Shown: positions 22,358-28,434 of the stretch, piece after piece | How the letters are laid out: every line of letters begins with the position of its first letter | Numbering within the stretch: the first letter of the stretch is position 1 | From: Actinomadura harenae | GTDB lineage: Bacteria > Actinomycetota > Actinomycetes > Streptosporangiales > Streptosporangiaceae | DNA length: 39,554 nucleotides | Direction: 5' to 3' | Assembly: GCF_003696215.1 (NCBI RefSeq) | Contig: NZ_RFFG01000076.1 | Span: 1 to 39,554, forward strand | Made by a program: the position numbers and the translations under genes | The notes under the pieces: generated by a model | Databases searched by the model: none | Told to the model about the DNA's origin: nothing | Seen by the model: the letters and a program-made list of their open reading frames with translations, nothing else

Positions 22358-22585
22358 TCACTGTCCCGGCTCGTCGGGCGGGCAGTGCGCGCCGAGCATG
22401 TCGCACGCGCAGTGCGTGCCGGGCGGGCAGTCCGCCGTTCCGCCGCCGGGACAGTTGCATCTGATGGTGCCGGGCCCGCTCGTGGACGGCACGACACCGG
22501 CCCGATCGCAGCCCGGAACGACGGCCGCATAACGAAGACCGTTCATGGCGCGCTGGACGCTCGCCGAACGTATGGGAATAGTCAT
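22358..22585 (-). CDS. RiPP precursor peptide 2 (six-cysteine core)
   Basis: 75 residues from the ATG at 22585 with AGGGGAG 7 bases upstream. It aligns over its full length with precursor 1: MTIP, SVQRA, LRYAAV, Cys26, then VVPST after a three-residue insertion. The core is CxC-x7-C-x5-CxC-x6-C, followed by a PPDEPGQ tail absent from precursor 1. It is first in the minus-strand order after the terminator at 22726, so it probably follows the promoter of this unit. The upstream ~75 bases are AT-rich compared with the rest. Confidence 0.75.
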   Translation of the reverse strand: MTIPIRSASVQRAMNGLRYAAVVPGCDRAGVVPSTSGPGTIRCNCPGGGTADCPPGTHCACDMLGAHCPPDEPGQ

Positions 22586-22725
22586 GTCACTGCTCCCCTT
22601 GACGGGTATCCATATCTCCCATCAGTCCAACGATAAACACGCCATATGGCTTCGATCACTCGGAGCGGGGCGACTGTTTACGCGCTTTTGTTCATGCTTG
22701 GGCGAGTCGCGGCGTACAGCACAAA

Positions 22726-22748
22726 GCCCCAGGTCGGAGACCTGGGGC
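22726..22748 (-). terminator. Intrinsic terminator behind the 415-residue protein gene
   Basis: GCCCCAGGTC and GACCTGGGGC form a perfect 10-bp stem with a 3-base loop. On the minus strand it is followed by TTTGTGCT. It lies 20 bases after the stop at 22768 and isolates that gene from the precursor genes. Confidence 0.8.
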
Positions 22749-22767
22749 CTGGCACTGCCTGGATCGA

Positions 22768-24015
22768 TCAGAACTCGTGTTCGCCGTCCGGGTCGCAGTA
22801 TTCGATGTCGGTGGTGGGGGCGAAGGTGCCGACGATCAGGCGGCGGACGAAGGCGCCGCCCTTGGGCACCTTGTCGGCGTCGACCTCGTAGGTGAACTGC
22901 TGGCCCGCGCGCAGGCGGCGGCCGTTGATCGTCACGGGGCGGCGGACGGAGTAGATCGCGCCCCAGGGGCAGCAGAAGTAGCTGCCGAGCGTGGTGCCCG
23001 ACCCGTTCTTCGCGTAGGTGATCATCCCCGCGCTCTCGGCGGCGTCGATCTGGTCCTGGATGCGCAGGGTGGCCGCGGGGTCGGGGTCGAACTCCCACAG
23101 TTCCTTGATCGACTGGTGGGCGCGGGGGTCCTTGCGCCACTTGGTGCGCTCGAGCGGCGAGGTCAGGCACCACGGGTCGAACGCGGACGAGTCGGGCGTC
23201 GCGAGCTTCGGCGCGGCTCCGCCCTTCTGGGCGGGCGCGGCGGCGACCTGGCCGGTGTCGTAGCGGGCGACGAGCGACGGCATCGCCGTGAGCTGGCCCA
23301 GGTGGTAGAAGGCCTCCAGCGCGCGCTGGAGGCGCTCCTCGATCGCCTCGTGCAGGTTCGGGTCGGGGTCGGCCTCGAGCAGTCCCTCGGCGTAGTCCGC
23401 CGCGGTGCTCCCCTCGGCGGCGAGCTGCCGGAGCCGCTGGAGGTCGCGGGCGTGCTCGTCGGCGTCCTCGACGGACGCCTCGAACACTCCGAGAGCCACC
23501 TCGGCGTGCTGCCGGACGGCCCGCGTCGCGGCGAGCATGCCGCGCAGGTGCGGCAGGGGGCACGGCGCGGCCTCGGCCCATTCGGGCAGGTCGGCGGGCA
23601 GCCGGACGGTCGTGGAGATGTCGAGCGCGGTGTTGCCCGCGGCCTGCCGGGCCCGCGACGACCAGGGCTCGACCTCGTTGAAGCAGTCGGTGACCTGCGT
23701 GTGCGTGACCGGCGGGACGTAGCCGACCGTCCTCGGATCGGCGCTGTAGTCGGCGTCCAGCAGGTTCTCGCCGATGGACTGGAGGACGAACGCGTTCCAG
23801 GAGCAGAGCAGCTGGCTCGACACGCCCGGCTCCACGTGCCAGAGGTTCGCGCCCTCGTCGGCGAGTCTCTTGCGCAGCGCCTCCGCCCGTTCCATCTCCG
23901 CGTAGGCGACGCCGCCCGCGCGCCGGAACGACTCGAGCGTGTCCGCCCGAACCTCCCCCTTCAGCTTGGCCGCCATCCTGACCATCAGGGTCGGTTTGCC
24001 GGACACGTCGGTCAT
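22768..24015 (-). CDS. 415-residue protein of unknown function next to the precursors
   Basis: I do not recognise a family. The protein is soluble, with no signal peptide or membrane segment. Residues 1-60 are charged and helical (VRADTLESFRRAGGVAYAEMERAEALRKRL). A Trp/Cys-rich block follows (SSQLLCSWNAFVLQSIGENLLDADY), then PPVTHTQVTDCFNEVEPW. A helical middle with DEHARDLQRLRQLAAEG and a beta-rich end with SYFCCPWGAIYSV and EYCDPDGEHEF complete it. Its AGGGAG lies 10 bases before the ATG at 24015. It has its own terminator, and the hydrolase terminator shields it from upstream, so it is a single-gene unit. It may belong to the RiPP cluster or merely neighbour it. Confidence 0.65.
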   Translation of the reverse strand: MTDVSGKPTLMVRMAAKLKGEVRADTLESFRRAGGVAYAEMERAEALRKRLADEGANLWHVEPGVSSQLLCSWNAFVLQSIGENLLDADYSADPRTVGYVPPVTHTQVTDCFNEVEPWSSRARQAAGNTALDISTTVRLPADLPEWAEAAPCPLPHLRGMLAATRAVRQHAEVALGVFEASVEDADEHARDLQRLRQLAAEGSTAADYAEGLLEADPDPNLHEAIEERLQRALEAFYHLGQLTAMPSLVARYDTGQVAAAPAQKGGAAPKLATPDSSAFDPWCLTSPLERTKWRKDPRAHQSIKELWEFDPDPAATLRIQDQIDAAESAGMITYAKNGSGTTLGSYFCCPWGAIYSVRRPVTINGRRLRAGQQFTYEVDADKVPKGGAFVRRLIVGTFAPTTDIEYCDPDGEHEF

Positions 24016-24129
24016 GCCCCATCAGCTCCCTTGTGAAGTGCGACCACTCCGAGCGGCGGTCATGAACACCGACAATCAGACGTATCAGAAACACGACTCG
24101 GATCCCCTACATTCACCCCAAAAGGAAAA

Positions 24130-24158
24130 CGTCGGGCCCCGGGGCGCGGGGCCCGACG
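24130..24158 (-). terminator. Strong intrinsic terminator of the hydrolase gene
   Basis: CGTCGGGCCCCG and CGGGGCCCGACG form a perfect 12-bp stem with a 5-base loop. On the minus strand TTTTCCTTTT follows. It lies 13 bases after the hydrolase stop. Confidence 0.85.
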
Positions 24159-24171
24159 CTTCCCCGGCCCG

Positions 24172-24936
24172 CTAACGCGGAGTGAGGGGCGTCAGATTGC
24201 GCCGGTAGAAGGCGGTCGTGGACTCGATCTCGTGCCAGGGCGTCTGACCGTGACGTCCCGGGTTGGCGTGGAGGGTCTTCTTCGGGGACGCGAACGCGTC
24301 GAAGAGGGCCAGCCCGGTCTCACGCGGGATCTCCGGGTCGTCCCAGGCCAGCAGGAACTGGACGGGGACGGTGATCCGCCCGGCCGCCTCGGTGAGGTCG
24401 TCGTAGACGAGGACCGACCCGAAGGACGCCGCCCGGATCCGCGGGTCGGCGGCCGTGAGGAGCAGGCCGATCGCGGTCCCCAGGGTCATGCCGCCGTAGC
24501 CGATCGGCGCGTCCTGCCCGATGGCGGGGAGGGCCTGGAGCTCGTCGATGACCGCCCGCCATTCGGGGACGGCCCGTTCGGCCAGGGACGCGTTGTACTC
24601 GGTGACGATCGGGACGATCGACTCCCCGGCCTCGCGGGCGCGGAACATGGCGTCCACCCACCGCCGGTCCTGCTCGTTCCGCGGACGGTCACCGTGGCCA
24701 GGCGCGTCGACGGCCGCGACGGAGAAGCCATGCCGGGCGACGAGGTCGAGGGCGCGGGCCACGAGCCCGGGGGAACGCTTGTCCAGGCCGCCGCTGTGCC
24801 CCATGAGGACGAGGGGCGCGCCCTCATCCTCGAACTCGGACGGCGATTCGGGGGTCCAGAGGACGCCGGTGACGTCGTCCATCAGGAAGTCGCGTTCGAT
24901 GACGCCGTCGGTGGACGTCTCAGTGGTGAATTTCAT
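24172..24936 (-). CDS. Alpha/beta hydrolase (dienelactone-hydrolase-like) with a Thr at the nucleophile elbow
   Basis: 254 residues. The fold is recognised from the oxyanion region LVLMGHSGGLDKRSPG, the strand VAAVDAPGHGDRP, the elbow GYGGMTLGTAIG, the late Asp in LLAWDDPEIP and the His in NPGRHGQTPWHEIEST. The elbow carries Thr where a G-x-S-x-G Ser is expected, so activity may be altered or lost, or Thr may act. The gene is preceded by the leader peptide at 24982-25032 and a hairpin masking its RBS, so translation is probably controlled. It is divergent from the MMPL transporter and ends in a strong terminator. Substrate unknown. Confidence 0.85.
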   Translation of the reverse strand: MKFTTETSTDGVIERDFLMDDVTGVLWTPESPSEFEDEGAPLVLMGHSGGLDKRSPGLVARALDLVARHGFSVAAVDAPGHGDRPRNEQDRRWVDAMFRAREAGESIVPIVTEYNASLAERAVPEWRAVIDELQALPAIGQDAPIGYGGMTLGTAIGLLLTAADPRIRAASFGSVLVYDDLTEAAGRITVPVQFLLAWDDPEIPRETGLALFDAFASPKKTLHANPGRHGQTPWHEIESTTAFYRRNLTPLTPR

Positions 24937-24940
24937 GGCG

Positions 24941-24974
24941 GTCGCCTTTCGGGAGAGTCGGCGCTCCCGGCGAC
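24941..24974 (-). promoter_or_regulatory. SD-masking hairpin after a leader reading frame (copy B)
   Basis: On the minus strand GTCGCC (24974-24969) pairs with GGCGAC (24946-24941), and GGGAG (24968-24964) with CTCCC (24955-24951), with a 4-base bulge. The 3' arm includes the AAAGGCGAC region 4 bases before the hydrolase ATG. Copy A at 8962-9005 has the same outer arms and the same 4-base distance to the start codon. Confidence 0.5.
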
Positions 24975-24981
24975 TTCCGCG

Positions 24982-25032
24982 TCAGCCTGCCGTGCAACGA
25001 GAAGGGAGCACCCATGTGGTGGTCGGGTTCAC
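24982..25032 (-). CDS. 16-residue leader peptide (copy B) upstream of the hydrolase
   Basis: A GTG at 25032 is preceded by GAGGAGGTGAG (25048-25038) and encodes VNPTTTWVLPSRCTAG, stopping 45 bases before the hydrolase ATG. Its strong RBS, short length and the conserved GGCAGGCTGAC end shared with copy A point to a translated regulatory frame rather than a functional peptide. Confidence 0.5.
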   Translation of the reverse strand: MNPTTTWVLPSRCTAG

Positions 25033-25114
25033 GGGTCTCACCTCCTCGGTCGGCTTCACGGCCTCGGGAAGGCTAACAGGTGGCCGGTGCGCCGCCCACC
25101 CCTTTTTCCCGGCT

Positions 25115-25134
25115 TGTCCACCGGTCGGTGGACA
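25115..25134. promoter_or_regulatory. 9+2+9 palindromic operator upstream of the MMPL gene
   Basis: TGTCCACCG (25115-25123) and CGGTGGACA (25126-25134) are exact reverse complements around GT. CCACCGGTCGGTGG-like palindromes are typical of TetR-family operators. No TetR gene is linked here. The site is 58 bases before the MMPL start and 82 bases upstream of the leader peptide start. Confidence 0.55.
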
Positions 25135-25192
25135 CGAGGTTCAGCCGGTCGAACCTGTCGGCGGGAAAGGCCCTCCGGCCAGGGTCTTCACC

Positions 25193-27316
25193 ATGAAGAA
25201 CCCCTCAGTGCGCGTGGCGCGGTGGAGCGCCCATCACCCCTGGCGCGCGATCGCCGGATGGATCCTGTTCGTGATGGCGTGCCTCCTGGCCGGGATGTCC
25301 GTCGGCGGGAAGGCGGCGACGTCCGCGGACTACCGGGTCGGCGAGGCGGGACGCGCCGAGGCGTACGCGGCGCAGGGCGGGCTCGAACAGCGGGCGCTGG
25401 AACGCGTCCTCATCGCGGGGAAGGGCACGGCGCTCGACCGGACGCGGGGAACGGCGGTCGCCGAGGACGTCCGGACGCGCATGTCCCGCCTCCCCGAGGT
25501 CGAGTCCGTGGCGGCGCCGGTGTGGTCGGCGGACGGACGGGCCGTCCGCGTCGACGTGACCCTGAAGGGCCCCGAGCTGGACGGCAGGAAGCACGTCGAT
25601 CCCGTGCTCGCGCAGACCGCCGAGGTGCGGAAGGCCAACCCCGACCTCGCCGTGGACGAGGCGGGCGGCCCGTCCATCAGCAAGGACGTCCAGGCGCAGC
25701 GCGGCGGCGACCTCTCCCGGACCGAGGTGTTCGCGCTGCCGGTCACGCTGCTCGTGCTGCTGATCGTGTTCCGGTCGGTGGTCATGGCGGTCGTGCCGCT
25801 GCTCCTCGCCGTGTCGTCGATCGCGGCGGGCGTCGGGCTGTCGATGGTCGCCTCGCACGTCTTCCCGGACGCGGGCGTCGGGACGAACGTCATCCTGCTC
25901 ATCGGCATGGCCGTCGGCGTCGACTACACGCTCTTCTACCTCAAGCGCGACCGCGAGGAACGGGCCCGCTCGGGCGGGACGCTGTCGTCGGCGGCCGTCG
26001 TGGACCTGGCGGCGGCGACGTCCGGGCGCGCGGTGGTCGTGTCGGGGCTGGCGGTCGCGGCGTCGTCCGCGACGATGTTCCTGGCGGACGACGTGATCTT
26101 CTCGTCGCTGGCGACCGGCGCGATCGTGGTGACGACGGCGGCCGTGGTCAGCTCCCTGACCGTCCTGCCCGCGCTCCTCGCCAAACTCGGCACCCGCGCC
26201 GGCCGCCACACGCCCCGGCCCGGACGGTTCACCGGATCGATGCTGGGCGCGGTCGCGCGGCGGCCGGTGGCGATGCTCGGGGTCGCGGTGGCGGCGCTGC
26301 TCGTCCTGGCCGCGCCGATGACCGGGATGAAGCTGACCGACGTGGGACGCGAGACGTACTCGCGGCAGCTGCCCGCGATGCGCGCGTTCGACCGCGTGAA
26401 CGCCGCGTTCCCCGAGCTGAAGTCGGTCGACCAGGTCGTCGTCCGCGCGGACGCGTCCAGGCAAGCCGAAGTGGCGACGGCGCTGCACGCGCTGGCAGAG
26501 CAGGTGAGGTCCGACCCGCTGTTCGACGGCCGGACGCGCGTCCGGGTCTCGGCGGACCACCGGATCACGATGCTCGAGGTGCCCGTCCCGGCCTATCCGA
26601 GCCAGAAGCGCGCGCAGGACTCGCTGAAGAGCCTCCGCGAAACGCACATCCCGGCGACCGTGGGGAAGATCGGCGTCGACGTCGCCGTCACCGGGGACGT
26701 CGCCCGGTACGCCGACTATCCGGAGCACCAGAAGCAGCGGCTTCCGCTGATCCTCGGGGCCCTGCTGCTCGTCACGTTCGCGATCACGGTGCTGGCGTTC
26801 CGGTCCGTCGCGATGGGGCTGGTCGGGGTCGTCCTGAACCTGCTGTCGGCGGCGGCGTCGCTGGGCGTGCTCGTCGCGGTGTTCCAGCACCGGTGGGCCG
26901 AGGGACCGCTCGGGTTCACCTCGATGGGGTCGGTCGGGTCGCGGGTGCCGCTGTTCCTGTTCGTGATCCTGTTCGGCCTGTCGATGGACTACCAGGTGTT
27001 CACGCTGAGCCGCGTCCAGGAGGCGGTGCGGAGCGGGGTGCCCGCGCGGCGGGCCGTCCTGGACGGGATCGGGACGTCGGCGGGCGTGGTGACCAGCGCG
27101 GCCGTGGTGATGATGACGGTGTTCGCCGCGTTCGTCCCGCTGCACCTGATCGAGATGAAGCAGTTCGGGCTGAGCCTCGCGGTCGCGGTCCTGCTGGACG
27201 CGTTCGTGATCCGCCTGGTCGTCCTGCCCGCGCTGATGCTCCTGCTCGGCGACGCCGCCTGGTGGCCGTCGCGACGCCGGCCCGCGCCGGACCGGGTGAC
27301 CCTGCCCGTAGGCTGA
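25193..27316 (+). CDS. MMPL-family (RND-type) membrane transporter
   Basis: 707 residues from the ATG at 25193. The layout is typical of MMPL: one N-terminal helix (about 18-38), a soluble loop (about 40-185), a helix bundle (about 190-370), a second helix and loop (about 375-540) and a second bundle (about 545-690). Family motifs are visible: GVDYTLFYLKRDREE in bundle 1 and GLSMDYQVFTLSRVQEAVRSG in bundle 2, with the Asp-Tyr pair used for proton coupling. Such proteins export lipids, drugs or secondary metabolites. A response regulator follows 30 bases later, and the palindrome at 25115 suggests repressor control. Whether it serves the RiPP cluster cannot be told. Confidence 0.92.
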   Translation: MKNPSVRVARWSAHHPWRAIAGWILFVMACLLAGMSVGGKAATSADYRVGEAGRAEAYAAQGGLEQRALERVLIAGKGTALDRTRGTAVAEDVRTRMSRLPEVESVAAPVWSADGRAVRVDVTLKGPELDGRKHVDPVLAQTAEVRKANPDLAVDEAGGPSISKDVQAQRGGDLSRTEVFALPVTLLVLLIVFRSVVMAVVPLLLAVSSIAAGVGLSMVASHVFPDAGVGTNVILLIGMAVGVDYTLFYLKRDREERARSGGTLSSAAVVDLAAATSGRAVVVSGLAVAASSATMFLADDVIFSSLATGAIVVTTAAVVSSLTVLPALLAKLGTRAGRHTPRPGRFTGSMLGAVARRPVAMLGVAVAALLVLAAPMTGMKLTDVGRETYSRQLPAMRAFDRVNAAFPELKSVDQVVVRADASRQAEVATALHALAEQVRSDPLFDGRTRVRVSADHRITMLEVPVPAYPSQKRAQDSLKSLRETHIPATVGKIGVDVAVTGDVARYADYPEHQKQRLPLILGALLLVTFAITVLAFRSVAMGLVGVVLNLLSAAASLGVLVAVFQHRWAEGPLGFTSMGSVGSRVPLFLFVILFGLSMDYQVFTLSRVQEAVRSGVPARRAVLDGIGTSAGVVTSAAVVMMTVFAAFVPLHLIEMKQFGLSLAVAVLLDAFVIRLVVLPALMLLLGDAAWWPSRRRPAPDRVTLPVG

Positions 27317-27346
27317 CCGCGCCGGAACGCCCCCTGGAGGAGTGCC

Positions 27347-27973
27347 ATGCTCTCGGTGATCGTCGCGGACGACCATCCCGCGATGCGGGCGGGTGTCATC
27401 GCCCTGCTCGCCGCGGACGGCGGCATCGCGGTCGTCGGCGAGGCGTCCGGCGGGCGGGAGGCCGTCGCGCTCGTCGCGGACCTCGCCCCGGACGTGGCCC
27501 TCCTCGACCTGCGCATGCCCGGCATGGACGGGGTCGCCGCGACGGCCGAGATCGCCGCCGCGCACCCGGCGACCCGCGTCCTCATCCTCACGACCTACGA
27601 CACCGACGCCGACATCGAGCGGGCCGTGGAGGCCGGGGCCGTCGGCTACCTGCTGAAGGACACCACGCGCGAGCAGCTCGTGGACGCCGTCCGGGCCGCG
27701 TCCCGGGGCGAGACCGTCCTCGCCCCGAAGATCGCGCAGAAGCTCGTCGCGCGGATGCGGCGCCCCGCCCCGGCGGCCCTCACCGCCCGCGAGGTCGACG
27801 TCCTGCGCGCGGTCGCCGACGGCCTCTCCAACCCCGAGATCGGCCGCCGCCTCGTCATCGCCGAAGCCACCGTGAAGACCCACCTCCTCCGCATCTTCGC
27901 CAAACTCGACGTAGCCGACCGCACCCACGCCGTGGTCAAGGCCCTGGAACTGAACCTCCTCCCCCGCCCCTGA
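27347..27973 (+). CDS. NarL/LuxR-family response regulator behind the MMPL gene
   Basis: 208 residues; the ATG follows CTGGAGGAG. The receiver has DDH at 8-10, the phospho-acceptor in DVALLDLRMPGMDG and the Lys in GYLLKDTTREQL. The LuxR HTH occupies about 142-200 (LTAREVDVLRAVADGLSNPEIG, then EATVKTHLLRIFAKL). Being 30 bases downstream of the transporter, it is likely cotranscribed. No sensor kinase gene adjoins it, so its kinase is elsewhere. It is a more canonical regulator than the one in the eCIS operon. Confidence 0.92.
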   Translation: MLSVIVADDHPAMRAGVIALLAADGGIAVVGEASGGREAVALVADLAPDVALLDLRMPGMDGVAATAEIAAAHPATRVLILTTYDTDADIERAVEAGAVGYLLKDTTREQLVDAVRAASRGETVLAPKIAQKLVARMRRPAPAALTAREVDVLRAVADGLSNPEIGRRLVIAEATVKTHLLRIFAKLDVADRTHAVVKALELNLLPRP

Positions 27974-28021
27974 CGCGCCTACGCCTGCGCCTGCGCCTGC
28001 GCGAACGCGATGGGCGGGCCG

Positions 28022-28432
28022 TCAGCGACCGAAGGTGATGTCCCGCCCGGCGACGTAGCCGCCCTGCATGTTCACGTCGCGGCCCGCGACCGCGCCCGAA
28101 TCCTGGACGACGTTGACCGTGCGGGCGTCCGCGACCAGCGCTTCCAGCGTCGAGGCGAAGTCCGGGTCGTCCTCGATGATCTCGGCGAGGACGGCCTGGA
28201 GCGCCTGCCTACGCGCGGCGCTGTCGGGGCGCTCCTCCGCTCGTTCCAGCGCGGTCTCGCTGTAGGAGTCCCGGCTGAGGCGGTTCTTCACGGCGGTGTA
28301 GAGGCGGGTGACCGGTGCGAGCGCGGTGTCCGTGACGAGTTCGCCCAGGCGGTTCGCACCGCCGGATCCGACCGCGGCGAGCACGGGGACGAGCATTTCG
28401 GTCGCGGTGGTGGCGAGGGTCGTCGGGTCCAT
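28022..28432 (-). CDS. Small NLR-linked protein with C-terminal AGRD repeat (putative amyloid-triggered effector)
   Basis: 136 residues; its ATG at 28432 lies 2 bases after the NLR stop, so translation is coupled. Residues 1-105 are mainly helical with a hydrophobic N-terminal third (LATTATEMLVPVLAAVGSGG). The C-terminus has two short pseudo-repeats, AVAGRDVNMQGG and YVAGRDITFGR. The same pattern lies near the N-terminus of the NLR (AERDVNLTG, NVAGRDFNV). NLR genes paired with a small protein sharing such a motif are known as amyloid-signalling pairs, in which the NLR templates the fold of the effector. The helical part could be membrane-disrupting, which is inference. Confidence 0.7.
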   Translation of the reverse strand: MDPTTLATTATEMLVPVLAAVGSGGANRLGELVTDTALAPVTRLYTAVKNRLSRDSYSETALERAEERPDSAARRQALQAVLAEIIEDDPDFASTLEALVADARTVNVVQDSGAVAGRDVNMQGGYVAGRDITFGR

Positions 28433-28434
28433 GC

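Noticed and set aside
24982..25032. Cysteine-responsive attenuator leader as known upstream of sulfur genes
   Set aside because: Only one Cys, no Cys run, no sulfur-metabolism gene downstream, and copy A of the element has no Cys.
27974..28021. GCCTGC tandem hexamers between two genes
   Set aside because: Short, imperfect and of simple composition; no sign of function.
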